From assembly GCA_022495005.1 (NCBI GenBank), contig JAGYXB010001997.1, positions 992,001 through 1,056,000 on the forward strand: DNA of 64,000 nt, in the 5' to 3' direction. Below are positions 43,360 through 55,599 of the stretch, in pieces. The notes below the pieces were generated by a model. The model ran no database searches. It had not been told where the DNA came from and saw only the letters and a list, made by a program, of their open reading frames with translations. Origin of the DNA: Rhyacophila brunnea. Its lineage: Eukaryota > Arthropoda > Insecta > Trichoptera > Rhyacophilidae. Each line of letters begins with the position of its first letter. Within the stretch, counting starts at the first letter, position 1. The position numbers and the translations under genes were made by a program.

Positions 43360-44780
43360 TGAAGTATTAGTAGTATACGTTTTTTAACTGTGCCAGGTAA
43401 TATTGTTATGTACCATTGATACCTAGTTATCAAATTTTGTTTTGATTCCCATAGCAAAAATGTTGTCTACGTCTTATATTATGTAGTCTATACTCTATCT
43501 ACAGTATTTAGAAATGGACACATAGTTTAAATATTAAAACAATTTTATTATTATTTTAATTTATTTTCTTTAACTTTTCCTTGCAATTGTTAACAATTAA
43601 CCAATTCCGGTTTCTTCCTTTAAGTGATTCTTAACTACCGATCAAAAATAATTGACCCTCTCCAGAAAGTAACATGTGCTTAATAATATCTACGACCTTA
43701 GTATATAACTTTAATTACTTATATTAATATACAAGTCACTTAGGAAAATCTGCGTACACATCTGAGTTGAAAAATAAACCCTACTTACCGTGCAATAAGT
43801 ACGATTATTGCAAATTTGCGGTAATGCCGTTGACCTATTTTACTAACGTGACCACTTTAATATTGAGAAGTATCAGACAATGTAAATAGTCGCGTTATTA
43901 AAAAAACGAATCAAATGAGTTGGCATGGACAACGTGACTTCATATTATGCATCGTCAGTTTAAAAAATATATCATTATTGAAAATAAAACGTGGAAAAAC
44001 TGCGATAAAATAATAATAATAGTAATCGACTTCATATTTTTTTTACTTTACTAATATTGCTTTCCATCAAGAAATAATAGTAAATTGTCTTGAACTACAA
44101 AATTATTTTTCATTATAGTACCTACCTATGGCACTGAATTTTTCTGGTTGTGAAAAAAGATCAATTAATGACAAATATTTGATTGGTTCACATGTGGAAT
44201 TCCGTTTTATAATAGTTAATGTAAGTATATGTAATATATAGAATTTTTATTATATGAATTATCTTGTCAATATAACTCTTTTAATTATCATTTCTTATTC
44301 ATTAAAAATATTAAAAATTAGTTTTTTCTAATATATTACTGCAACTAGTGTTCCCAGAAATAAATTATATGACATATTGAAAGAAAGCTATCAATAATAA
44401 ATTTTAAAATGAAATGATTTTTTTATGTATCCAGTAGTTCTACACACAATTAATTTATTATGACAGATTATAATATAATATTATGTAACATCAGAGATTT
44501 TATACGTATAATTAAAGATAAACTGAAATCGAAAATGGCACTTTAAAAGTTTAAATATCAATGTTGTTGAAAAATATGATAGAATCAATGACATTAACCA
44601 ATCATTATTTTCAAAATATGGGAAAGCCTAGAAAAAAATAGTATTACATGTTTATGTTAGTTGACGGTGACACAATTTTGAATACCTGCATCGGGCAGAT
44701 TTGGCAAAATTGTTTATTTCCCCATTCCATTACTTACATGTAAATATAATATAAAACATATACGTATTTTTTTACTTTTT
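43360..44780. other. Unassigned AT-rich DNA
   Basis: No gene and no recognised repeat. Confidence 0.4.
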
Positions 44781-44784
44781 AATT

Positions 44785-45070
44785 AATCAATGTTGTCTCC
44801 CGTCGCAACTCTCTTGGTAGCATGTTGTGTCTACAGCAACCCCCCATTTCTTTACTGCCCTGTGAACACCCGTGCCCATGCCCACCCACCTTACAGTCGA
44901 TGCGCAGAAGTGTTAAAGCTCGTCAATTTGTTTACTTTTCCTGCGTGTTTTGTTGGTACCAAAATATGTTTTGAATAATAACATATTTTTAGTGGCGATC
45001 CGCTTTCAACTCCCTAGCCCCCCTGGGCTCGAGGCATTATCTCGAAAAGTAGATATACACCACCCATGTT
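44785..45070. promoter_or_regulatory. Single-copy island, candidate enhancer
   Basis: It has C-runs (ACCCCCCATTTC, AGCCCCCCTGGG), a forkhead-type TTGTTTAC followed by TTTTGTTGG, and ATGCGCAGAAG. It is non-repetitive in the window. An open frame across it (44790-44978) has no domain. Confidence 0.3.
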
Positions 45071-45227
45071 ATTCTTATCATTTTTCATGCAAACATTATA
45101 TGTCTATTATTTATTAAGGTTTCAGTTTGATAGCGTCATTAACAAAAAATATAGTTTTTTTTTTAAAGAAAATTATATGGAATCCGTGATTGGAGTACTG
45201 AATTGTTTTACTGTTCAGCTATAATAC

Positions 45228-45616
45228 GAAGCCGTGTTTTTGCGTATAACGCACAGAAGAACCTCAATTTTATTATTATTATTTTAACTGTGAAACGTTA
45301 TACCATCATGTTGCTTCTCAGTTGGCTACCAAATTTAAACACAGCATAGTTAAACATATTTTCTACTGAATTACCTAACTAAAAATAATTACCACTAACT
45401 TTATATTTAACAAAAAAACTATACATTTCAGCAATTCGTGCTCGTAGTTTTTGAATGAATGTAGTCATTCAAACCAATATTTACCGGCGACGTGTGCAAA
45501 AAATATTTAATTCAGCCGTAGAAATTCTATATCACTCTAACGCATATTGCGGATAATAAAAGCGTGCCGAATGCTTTCTTACTCCCACTTATGGTTCGGT
45601 TTTGTTCAGGCCTCGG
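45228..45616 (-). mobile_element. THAP-exon element, diverged copy 3
   Basis: On the minus strand it begins CCGAGGCCTGAACAAAA (terminus of the family) and runs through the leader. It then reaches a decayed counterpart of the THAP exon near 45350-45283: ATG, then AVFKFGS and a MMV-stop-RFT ending, where the intact exon has VVLKYGS and YGITFHR. The far end has GAAGCCGTGTTTTTGCG and CGCACAG, shared with 62610-62801 and not with 17087. It is an older subfamily with a dead exon. Confidence 0.65.
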
Positions 45617-45619
45617 TCC

Positions 45620-46835
45620 CTATACCTTATATTCTTTGGGTATACCGGAAATAGGCAAAAACTGAGCGTGGCAAAAAAACGATTCAGATAGCTTTTTCAC
45701 AATTTCCCTTCCTTTTTTATTTCTTCGCTACCGAATACATTCACTGAACTTTGTGAGTGCGTCAATTTAGCAGATTTTAGAGTAATTATTTGGCCTTTTA
45801 GTACCTACCACTATATGACTTCATTTGTTCAGTGATTGTTTACTTAACTTATGTCTGACAAATATCCCCTTATTTATGACATGATCTCTCGTAGAACCAA
45901 ACTAGCACAAAGTGCATTTGAGAGCCTAAATAGTATTTTCAATAGTTAAGTTGTCATTATACAAATACAATAGTGAGGTGTCGTAATTGACTAAATAAAT
46001 AGTCTGGCATTGGAGCGTGATTGGTTGAAATATGATCTTTTTTTTAATATTGAGTTACGAGTGACTTACAAGACATACGAATAATACATACCTATTTGTT
46101 TTTTTAAATGATCATATTATTATTGGCTGCCAACTTCAAGACTTAATACCACGTTTTTATTCGCTCGCTTGTCCCATACAGATTTTTTCTCGTGTGTCCA
46201 GTATAAATTTTTGCTTGTTTGTCCAAGATTTGTATTGGACGATTGAAAAATTTTAACTAACTTCCCGACTAGCTAGACATTTGAAACTTTTAGAAAATAT
46301 CAGTACACGACGACAATGCATTCTTTTAATACTTTTAGCTATCTTTAAGCAGAATTGAATTCATTTTCAGTTAATTCTGTTTTGTATGGAAAGTTATTAT
46401 TGTTTGTTGCTACGGGGGTCCAAACAACTAAATTATTAATATATACGTGCGTTACTATGGAAATCGATATGAAATGTCATAATGACATTTCAGTATTCTA
46501 TATTTATTCAGTATTTCTATCAAGTACAATAAAAAATTCTATTAATACATTGAATTGTCAAGTTTATATGATTCAACAGAAAATTTAAAAACGTGGTATA
46601 TAAAAAGTTATTTTTATTTTGTAATTATTTATAGTTTCATTGATTCCGTCATGTTCTATTTTTTATTATAATTATTTTAATTACTCGATAACTCAAAGTA
46701 AATTTTCACACATCTTTATTATTTAAAATGATAGTTAATAATACAATATATTAAATAACTTTTATGAAAAAAATGTATATCTTACCCATAGACCAAAATA
46801 TTTACGAATACGATACAATTATACTTTGGTCTGTC
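45620..46835. other. Unassigned AT-rich DNA
   Basis: No gene. The frame at 46355-46588 shows no domain. Confidence 0.4.
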
Positions 46836-46839
46836 ACTG

Positions 46840-47060
46840 TATATGCCACCCCATTTTCCAGCTATCCACCACCCTGTATAATAATATGTAAAATGGAAAG
46901 AATGAAGGAGAGAAGAAGAATGTAAGAAGGTGTGAGCGAGACGGCGGGCTAATTAGCGCCGGCGAGTGTGAGAGGGATGCAGCATTACTAATTAAGAATC
47001 CAGAAAGAAAGGGAGCAGCGATATAAGAAGCAGAAGAAGAAAACGAAGATTTGTGATGGT
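46840..47060. promoter_or_regulatory. Purine-rich single-copy island with homeodomain words
   Basis: It contains GCTAATTAGCGCCGGCGAG, then ACTAATTAAGAA and GAGAGAAGAAGAATG-type purine runs. Two TAATTA cores lie within 60 bases in otherwise GC-richer sequence. No second copy and no coding frame. It could bind homeodomain or GAGA-type factors. Confidence 0.35.
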
Positions 47061-47064
47061 AGTG

Positions 47065-47305
47065 GTGGGGCGGACGTGTAAATTACTTGCGTGTGAGTAA
47101 ACATATAGGCTGTTTTGTTTTACGGTATTTGAATAAAATTGATGAGCATTTTTTTACATTTTTGATTCATTAACCCAGTTTCTATCAAAACAGATACCTA
47201 TGAATAGGTAGCTTCAAATATGTTTTATAGACATCTTAGTAAAAAAAAAGTCATTTATATCGTCGCCGGTAATAGCTTTGGTATAATAAATATGGTAGTA
47301 ATCTT
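47065..47305. other. Unassigned AT-rich DNA
   Basis: Nothing recognisable before the THAP-exon element. Confidence 0.35.
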
Positions 47306-47309
47306 AGAC

Positions 47310-47960
47310 TATAGATTCATCTAGACGCCACGCCACCCATTGCATTGCTATATGAAGCTGCGTGCCGTGCGTTTGGTTTGTGGGCGAGCGAACGCATTCG
47401 TATTCAAATGTTCGAGATCATAGACCATTTTGCTAGTGCTCTCCCAAAGTGCTCGCACTAGACGCTTAGATTAAAATATATTTTCCTATTTTTTTTACGT
47501 TACATAGTATTTTATGTGGTCAAAATGCAACCATTAGGTAAAAATATCCATAATTTAAGTTATTTTAAAGTAACACGGTCACTTGATATTAAAATATATA
47601 ATAATATACAAATAAATTATCACAAACATGTATCAACTTACCTATGAAACGTAATACCATATTCTTGCTTATCAGTACGGCTACCATATTTTAATACAAC
47701 ACACAGAACCATCTTTTCTACTTAATTAACATAAATATTTACCACTGACTTTATGTTTAACACAAAAAATAGCAATTTTAGCAACACGGTTATCGACGCT
47801 TAGTTAAGCAATAAGGTAAGATTTGGCGGCTACACCGTAGCAAACTATCTCTCACATCTGTGAATCTTTTATCTTACTCTAGCGCGTGTCGCAGAGATTA
47901 TAAGGGTGCCAAATACTTTCTCACTCGCACTTATGCATCGTTTTTGTTCAATACCCAGCC
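47310..47960 (-). mobile_element. THAP-exon element, copy 2
   Basis: On the minus strand this follows 17087-17745: ACAAAAACGATGCATAAGTGCG near 47955-47930, then the leader, exon and 330-bp remainder ending near ATAGTCTAAG (47318). The exon and most of the rest match closely. A 78-base part of the leader (about 47872-47795) has the same length as in copy 1 but agrees at only about half of its bases. The terminal GGCC word is changed (TTCAATACCCAGCCC on +). It has no transposase body. Confidence 0.75.
47642..47712 (-). CDS. First exon of a THAP-domain protein (partial), copy 2
   Basis: The ATG is at 47712-47710 and the donor GTAAGT begins at 47641. The 71 bases are identical to 17346-17416, including the Tyr at the second zinc-ligand position. 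Identity over an exon between copies whose flanks have drifted could mean purifying selection while mobile, gene conversion, or chance in a short stretch. No downstream exon is visible within several kilobases. Confidence 0.6.
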
Positions 47961-47964
47961 CAAA

Positions 47965-49485
47965 CTAAGATATATCGAATGGTTTGTTTACCTGTTCGAA
48001 AGATTTATCAAAATTATTTCCGAATATTTACCATGTTCTGATACAAACGACCTTTGATTTTTGTTTAAATGTGTATATAAATTTTCTTGGTCTAAACTAT
48101 GTTTTAATAACGGATTGAGTCAGTTTACTTTATTTGTGTACTGCCTTACATCGTTCAGAAAGAAGTTAGTTTGAATATTTTTAATCTAAATACATGCAAA
48201 ACAAAAGACATATAAAAAGTATCAGAAGGTAATCCTGTATACTAATACTTATAATTTCTAATCGTTTCTACCATGAACTCCCTCGTTTTATGGGTACAAT
48301 CCCCAGACCTAGACACTCCGCACTTTGACTCTAGCGGTAAACACCTAGCGTTAGTATCTGTTTGTATTGCACTGTATATAAAAAAAAATTAAATAAACTC
48401 AACATACGTTATAATAGGGATCAATGTTGTAATTTTGCATAATTCATATCTTTACAGAGTTTTTATCGTTTTTTGCTACCGCATCTGCAGGTGCTCACTT
48501 TAATATTACCACGTGCATATAACTCTGCTGCTTTTTCACTTACATGGTAAATATCAATATTATTAAAACGATCAAATTTACATAATAAGTAAAATACGTG
48601 TGGGTACTTTCAACTTTCAATATTTACCATTATTTCAACGGAGATAATAATATAATTCATTTAATAGTTTGTATTGTAAAATAAAATATGTTTTCACTTA
48701 TACGTAAAAATACGAGAAAATAACAATAATGCTGATAAAATATGAATGTGAATTTGAAATAATCACCCTTATTGCCATGTAAATAGAGTTACTTTTTCAA
48801 CCACACTTTTTTTACTACTTATCTGTTTAAAAATTGTTAATATATGTAAGGTCAGACCTAGATTTATATGTGATTATTTACGAGGGCCCTTTGATTATTC
48901 AGATGAAGCATTCATCATTTATTGTCGCAAAACGGCTCCGAATTTTTTTACAAAACACGCTCCGGACATTGTTAAAAACTCTTTTTATAAATTACATAAT
49001 ATTTCCTTGCGAATTTGGGTAAATTCCTCATCACCATTTTATATCAGTAAATAGTTATGCTTAAAAAAAAACATAAAATATTTACGTAGTAGGTATGAAG
49101 TGGAAACCATTTTTTTGTGAATTTTTCTTAAGCAGAAAAAGTCGTCAGAGCGGATTTTGTGGCTCGATGACTCAATTATCAGTCAATGTGCGTGACCTAC
49201 TCACTTATCAAAAGGACGTCATAGTCACCACCTCTCTATAAAAAATGAGCACACATCCATGGTATGACGTGGTTTTTATACTCCGAAACCTACTTGAAAT
49301 CTAAAAAAAATATCACAAATGAGATAAAAAGGGTAAAATACTAAATGAAAATCCATCAATATTCAAACACCACGTATACAATATGTATGATCGTATATTT
49401 TTGAAGGATTGTTTATGTAAACGTGTAAGTGTGTTGTGTGCGTGTGTATTGGTTATTCGGTGTGGCTAAATTCGTTTTTTGGCAA
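47965..49485. other. Unassigned AT-rich DNA
   Basis: No gene and no recognised repeat. Confidence 0.4.
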
Positions 49486-49489
49486 ACGG

Positions 49490-49640
49490 CTCAAGTGTCC
49501 TGACGTTGGCATGTTGTCTTACTCTTTATTCAATATGTGCCCCTTCTGCCACCCCTTTCCCCCACTGACACTCGCTGACTCTGATGTTTATACAGAATAA
49601 TTTGATTGGTAGATAGATACGTACTAAAACAGGTACATTT
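49490..49640. other. C-rich single-copy island
   Basis: GCCCCTTCTGCCACCCCTTT and CCCCCACTGACACTCGCTGA lie beside TTTATTCAATATG. No coding signature. Possible regulatory DNA. Confidence 0.28.
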
Positions 49641-49807
49641 ACACTTTTAATAGAAGTAAATTTAATATAAAGATATAGATTTTTAAGTCATAATTGACTA
49701 CTTTCATTCTATATAAATAATATTGATTGACAACGTAGTCAAATAGATATTAAGTGATATTTTGACTAATTTACCAATTTTAATATGTTTAAGTTTACGC
49801 ATTTAAA

Positions 49808-49998
49808 CGGCATGATGGCCAAATCAAATGGGTATATGCCTAGCTGTCTACCTATAATGTCGTGGGCCCCGAGTTGGAATCCTGGGTCTGACAGAAAACT
49901 AAACATGTATGTAATTAATTGTTTAATGTGTTTATGGAGCTAATGGGTTGAGCAAGTGGCTAACATCTACTTCTTATCCTCTACTCTGGGGACGCTCC
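49808..49998 (+). mobile_element. SINE-A, old diverged copy
   Basis: The head starts GGCATGATGGCC. The B-box is GTTGGAATCC and the body has GGAGCTAATGGGTTGAGCAA and GTGGCTAACATCTACTTC. It ends with CTCTACTCTGGGGACGCTC, matching the GTGGAGGC word. Many substitutions; inactive. Confidence 0.75.
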
Positions 49999-49999
49999 A

Positions 50000-51175
50000 G
50001 AAATAATGGAAACTGAAATATCTAACAAGGGTGTGGAGAAACAGGCAACCGTACTCGAGTGTGGAAAAATATGGGATAAACTTAAACATGTGTAAAGAAT
50101 ACGTTCGTCCTTCGTTCTGATAACTGCGTATTAACTAGTCTTGCACTCCTCGCTAATAGTGCCTGATTAGCTTGACACGAGGAAATGGTTCTGATCCAGA
50201 ATAGGCTGCGACCACGTAGATAATTTAAAGGTGCATTTAAATTTCAATTCTGTAGGACGCCAGGATTCGAGACCATCCCTCGTGATACCTAGCAGGCAAA
50301 AATATCTCAAAAGCAGAAGTAACATACAAGAGTCAATAGAGTGAAAAGCGAGCAAGCCTTGAATAAAAACAGTCGGAAAATAATCGTTAGTAAATAGTTA
50401 GTAATTATAGAAAGTAATATAGATGAATTTCTCAAAAAAAAAACATTTATTAGCACCTCGAAGTTCCCAATAATGAGTAATTTATTCACTACTACACCAC
50501 TGATTAATAAATTATAGTTATGTATGTACATATATTACCAAATGCAGTAATATAATTTATATGAAAACAATAGGGCATTACATCGCAGGCCCAGAACGCA
50601 AAAATCGTTCAAGTTAACTATGTATTGAACCTGTTTTGGAATCATATTATTCGTGCGTTTTCCATTTGCGGCACACTTTGTATGCGAATGTTTCGATTCG
50701 AAAATAATATCAAACGTAAACATTTCATCATGTTTTCAATTATTGCCGCAATATCATACAATTGGACTCCATAATATAATAATAGCAACATAATATGTGA
50801 GTTCATAAATTACCAGGTGGGAGACGTGGAGAAATCGTGCAACACGAATATGTGAAGGTATCCTTCCGCTGCAGGATAACCTTCTCGTAATATTGTGTTC
50901 TAAGATTAATATTTCATAGAATTTCATACAAACAAGTGATAATGGATTATAAATTATCTCAGGCTCTCGCGGTGGAACGGGTTATAATATATATGTTATA
51001 TTAGGTGAGTGTGTGTCGGCCTTTACCTATAGAGAAAATGAGATGTTGTCAACCATTGCACTTTCATCTTATTTTTTTAAGTCAAAATATCCCTAATTAC
51101 AAATTTATATTAGTAATCAGTGCAAATGTGTTCCTACGTGGTGGCAGTTATACTATATTCGATCCTAATTATTAT
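50000..51175. other. Unassigned DNA with small repeat fragments
   Basis: A stretch at 50030-50098 resembles 55385-55450 (GTAGAAAAAT...ATAAACTTGAACATG type). A tRNA-like B-box (TCTCGAATCC on the minus strand) occurs near 50262-50272. GGCTCTCGCGGTGGAACGG near 50962 looks like a SINE-B head start. No gene. Confidence 0.4.
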
Positions 51176-51179
51176 GATG

Positions 51180-51330
51180 GCAATATACATAATTTTGAAA
51201 ACACTTCTGAGAAAATATAAATTATAACCAATGGAAAAAATCTTTTTTTTAAATAATTATGACACCCAGCAGGAATCGAACCTGCATCTCTCAGGTTTCG
51301 CGCCCATGCGCATAGACTGACACATAGAAT
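51180..51330 (-). repeat. SINE-C-like repeat, best promoter copy
   Basis: On the minus strand the T-arm-like GCAGGTTCGATTCCTGC is a perfect stem around a B-box. The + side has ATACATAATTTTGAAAACAC and ACCAATGGAAAAAAT. The variable module after the promoter is unlike the ones at 1424 and 27590. Confidence 0.7.
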
Positions 51331-51639
51331 TTCAATTTACATACATATTAAATACTCGAGTAAATATTTCTACCTCCTGGTGACGATCAATACCTTCTTA
51401 TACTTAGATATGTTATATGAAAAATATATTATAAAAATATTATAAATATATTATAAAAAGTATATCCTAATTAAATAATATGTTGTGAAAGGTAAAAAAG
51501 CATGCATTTTCAATTGTAATTTGTAAAATAGTAAGTATTAGTGTAAAATTGTTAAATATTATTCAACTAACTAAATAATAATATTTTGTAGTAAAAAAAA
51601 TTATAACTATATAAAATAAATCAATATGTTGCCAGTCCC

Positions 51640-51780
51640 TGAGCTGCACCTGGAGGAGACGGGCGGATAACGTCAAGAGTCAAGACGGACGCAAGGACGC
51701 TGAGTATGACTAACTATAGAGAAAATCCTCGGGATATAGACCCTGGAAGACGGTTGTATAGTCAGCCGTGTACCTAAAGG
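51640..51780 (+). pseudogene. LINE reverse-transcriptase C-terminal remnant
   Basis: Translation gives TWRRRADNVKSQDGRKDAEY, and then in the next frame RRLYSQPCT; the underlying DNA aligns with the minus strand of 10140-10012. In that copy the corresponding end reads WTTVVQSAMHLN. Stops and frame changes show decay. Family assignment rests on the pair of copies. Confidence 0.55.
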
Positions 51781-51799
51781 TTTGTAGCACCAGCTCATG

Positions 51800-54315
51800 T
51801 AAGAATAGATACATAACAGGTATTTTTATGTTTCAAAAGACAACAAAAATATTCTTGAAAAAAATATTAAGTATTATATGCAGTAGGACAATATATATAT
51901 TGTTATGCTTAATAAATACTTAAGCATTACAAGTATAATATGCAAGTCTGCTTTTGATACGAGATCTATTAAAAGAAATGCGTAAAATTTATTGTAAGGT
52001 TTCCTATCACTGACCAACTACAGGATGTTATAAAAATTATACGTTAATAAATTTGCAATTGGTAATACCAATCATAATATATGATTATGGCCTCTATCAA
52101 TATAGTGGCTTTTAAAAAATATACATGTGGAATTTAATTGTTTGATTTATCGATACTAAAAAAATGTATTTCGAATTTGATTCAAATACAATAAATAAAA
52201 TGTAAACATATGAATATTTTTATTAGGATTTACGACCGTATATAACACTACAGGCAAACTGCCTACACATAAAAATCTAACATCCGTTTTCTATCAAATA
52301 AAACATCATAATATCTCTATTATATTAAATAATAGAACGGCTTACCTTCCATTGTTTATTTTTATTTTATTTATTTTTCTATTATGTGCATTGTTTATAT
52401 ATTTTTAATATATGTACATAAAGTGATTAAATAATACATATGTTATTTTGAATTTTATATATTCACAACTAATATAGTAATCTATGTGTATCTATAAAAT
52501 TAGTACGATAGAATATTATTTATATTAAAATTAGTAAGAACACATTCTTCTATTAGGATTACTAAATAATGTAAAAGTTGTGTTTTACTTTGATGTATTA
52601 CCGAACCAATTTAATCGAAGGTTGGTAAAAATAAAAATTAAGTACCTACATAAAATTGAACAAATTAAATTAGGCATTTTTAATTTAAATGAATACTTAG
52701 AAATAATAGAAGTCTCACTATCTCAAATAATATATTATCATTGACACTCAACATTGAAATCTACAAAGAGTACATACTTAATGGCATGGTTTAGATTTCG
52801 GATCGGTAACACTGATAACGAAAAGGTAGTTTGATTGAAAGAATATTATGCGAGGAGTGAGGATGTTTGAGGATGGATGTTTCAATCAGACAACCTCTGA
52901 CAAACTGTCAATAGAATAGATATGTCACCATATTAGCATATACAGGTACACCAAATTTCATCACTGTGTATAAAGGAAATATACGAAAATAAATAGCCAT
53001 TGGTTGTTAAAATACCGGTCATCATATTAATATGTAAGTAAGTATTTATATTATATAGATTAAGTGACACTAATACAAGATTAGTAAAAGTAAACGCGTT
53101 TTACCTTGTACACTTCAGGAATGCAAAAACTGCTAGTTAATTTCGGGGTAATTGGATAGGCTGCACATGGCTCAATTGGTAAAATATCGAGTAGATGCTG
53201 GGCGTCGTATTTTTCTAGTAGATATTCATTGTATTTTAAAATTATATATGTTCAATAAAGACATTCTTACATTCTCAAATTTTGTGAATTATTTGTTGAA
53301 TATTAAAAATAGTTTATTATTTTAAGTTGAATCAATAAATTCAAAAATAACATAACCAAACTTGGTATATACTATATTTTTAAACAATTAACTGATCTTC
53401 ATAACGAAAAACATATCAGAGAAAACTTTAGATTGATAGTTTAATTAACAAAATAGTTCGTTTTTTTTTTTGGAAAGAGTTCCATAATAAGTATTATCTG
53501 ACAATGTCGGAACCTTTTGAAGATCTTGAGATATCGATATTGTAGTCTAAAATATGCACAGTTTTCGAATTACAACGCAATAAACGAAAAAAAAAGAAGA
53601 CAGACACTTTATTAATTAATATAATAATTATTGTAAAGTATAGATCAGTTTGATATTAGTGTCTGTGTAATAATTTAAAGTTGATACCTACTACAGAGCA
53701 ATAAATATTAATATGAAAGCCATGTCAATATTGACTTTTTAAAACAAAATTAGTTTATTACTCTAATACATTGTTTACAATATAGGGCATGATGAAACAA
53801 TCCAATAAAATGTTTCAAATATCAATCAATCCAACATGAGAAGCGATCGCTTTACATATTATTCACCTGCGCCCACACTAAAATATAATATTGTGTATAA
53901 TAATATACTATGAAAAAAGTAAGGTAGATCTATAATAATCGATTCATATTATAAACTATTGTTTGTATTACTTACAACATTTGATTACCAATCGATTATG
54001 TAGGTATCATTTTCACATAATGTAAAGACTCTTTCTAAACGGCAGAATGATTTCTATAAAATATTTTGATATAGCATATATGTCTTTAGATATGTATCTA
54101 CTATATACCTAAGTACATACATTTACATACGTATTATTTTATTTATAATAATAAAAAATCATGCATATTCGGAGTGTAGTTGGGTAGGTGTCACGCGTGA
54201 CCTGTAACCTCTGACCAAAGAGAATAAAAATTTGTAATTTATAATATTATTTTTATATAATTTATATAATTGAAAATGTCAACTAAAATTGAGCCCTATT
54301 ATCCACATACGAGCA
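51800..54315. other. Unassigned AT-rich DNA
   Basis: About 2.5 kb of very AT-rich sequence without a supported gene. An isolated tRNA-like A-box region (GGCTCAATTGGTAAAATATCG) occurs near 53168-53190 but no B-box follows. Nothing else recognised. Confidence 0.4.
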
Positions 54316-54319
54316 AAAG

Positions 54320-54762
54320 GGTTACATGTAAATTGTACGTATTACATTACATACATACATACACCCTAGCACTGTTCGCCGTGAGCTATCTTATCGGAAA
54401 GAAATGACTGTATACTATACTATACCTATATGGTCATATCTATAGCACCATAGCACTATATAATAGAGCAATGCAGACAATAATGTTTATTCAAGAATGA
54501 AAACCTAACCTAACCTAACCTAACTTAACCTAGCTTAATTTAACCTAACCTAACCTAACAAATAATCCAGTATACAGCTATTTTCAAAATTTGTTTGCCA
54601 CACAGGCTTCCTGTAAACCGACAAGAACCGTGTTTTATTAAGATATGAATTTTATCTCAGTACCATACGACCCAAAGAGGTTGGACGGTCTTTAATATAC
54701 GGCCATATATTTCCGATACAACATTTCACGGCCAACTGCATACGTACAAATTTCCGGACGCG
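54320..54762 (+). mobile_element. Fold-back element with CCTAA core, copy F3
   Basis: The arms match F2: TTACATGTAAATTGTACGTA on the left; ATACGGCCATATATTTCCGA, ACATTTCACGG and ACGTACAAATTTCCGGACGC on the right. Between them lies the longest telomere-type block of the window. Non-coding. Confidence 0.78.
54504..54560 (+). repeat. Interstitial (CCTAA)n telomere-type repeat
   Basis: Four CCTAA units in a row, then variants (CTTAA, CCTAG, CTTAATTTAA), then three more CCTAA units. It lies inside a mobile element whose other copies hold one to three units, so it most likely expanded there rather than marking a chromosome end. Confidence 0.85.
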
Positions 54763-54764
54763 GA

Positions 54765-55520
54765 GTAAAAGACCACCACTTGAATATACTTTCTAAAAAC
54801 ATTTATCAGATATTGGCGTATTAGTGACAGCAGCTCAGTGAGATAAATATCAAACATATTCAAAACTTAACTATGACATTTATCGGTTTTATATACCACG
54901 GTTTTGAGATGATCCACCGCCAAAAAATACCGATGAACTCAAAACACTCATATAATATTGTGCCTTTACTTGTTAAACTAAAATACTATTTTTGTTTGAT
55001 GATGTGTTAATACAAAATTACTATAATAATATTAAATTATAATGAGTAGTAAAAGATAAAATGAACCGTGCATTCTTGTGATAAGTGCCTAAGCCGACTC
55101 TGTAGGATACGTGTACGGAAAATTATAACACATTGTGTATGTGGATTAGTCGTGATAAAAGGAGCGGCATTATTGCCATACGAGCAAAAGTGCAAGCAAC
55201 CAGTGCCTACCTGCTTGGTGGCCAGGGGTGAATCAGTTACATAAATAAACTATTCACTATATAATATTTGGAGAGAGGGCTTTTTAAATAGCACATCATA
55301 GAGGTAATTTTATGGACTATTAGTTTTTTGTTTTCTTTAGGGTCCAGGTACCGAAGGGCCAATAAACACAGCATTAATAGAAACTGCATTACCTGCCTAC
55401 CGAGTGTAGTATCTTGAATGTAGAAAAATTATTGTATAAACTTGAACATGAATCAATTAAAATTGGAACATTACTGCCTGCAATGCTCCATGAATAACAC
55501 ATTATTTTTTTTCTTAATGC
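54765..55520. other. Unassigned DNA
   Basis: No gene. A fragment at 55385-55450 resembles 50030-50098. Confidence 0.4.
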
Positions 55521-55527
55521 TACACGT

Positions 55528-55596
55528 CCATCTTTTTCCGATAAGACTACTCACGGTGACCTGTGTTTTAGAAAAAAATTATATGTACAATTTACA
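55528..55596 (-). repeat. Arm fragment of the fold-back family
   Basis: On the minus strand AAATTGTACATATAATTTTT, then CACAGGTCACCGTGAG and TCTTATCGGAAAAAGATG, match the left arm of F2 and F3. It sits directly before the LINE remnant. Confidence 0.55.
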
Positions 55597-55599
55597 AGT

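Noticed and set aside
51250..51310. Functional tRNA gene on the minus strand
   Set aside because: The T-arm is perfect, but the 5' acceptor strand and D-arm do not pair and the same unit recurs as a dispersed repeat.
53160..53200. tRNA or SINE head
   Set aside because: Only an A-box-like stretch is present, without a B-box at the right spacing.
54504..54560. Chromosome end or fusion scar
   Set aside because: The CCTAA block lies inside a repeat family whose other copies also carry it, with ordinary DNA on both sides.
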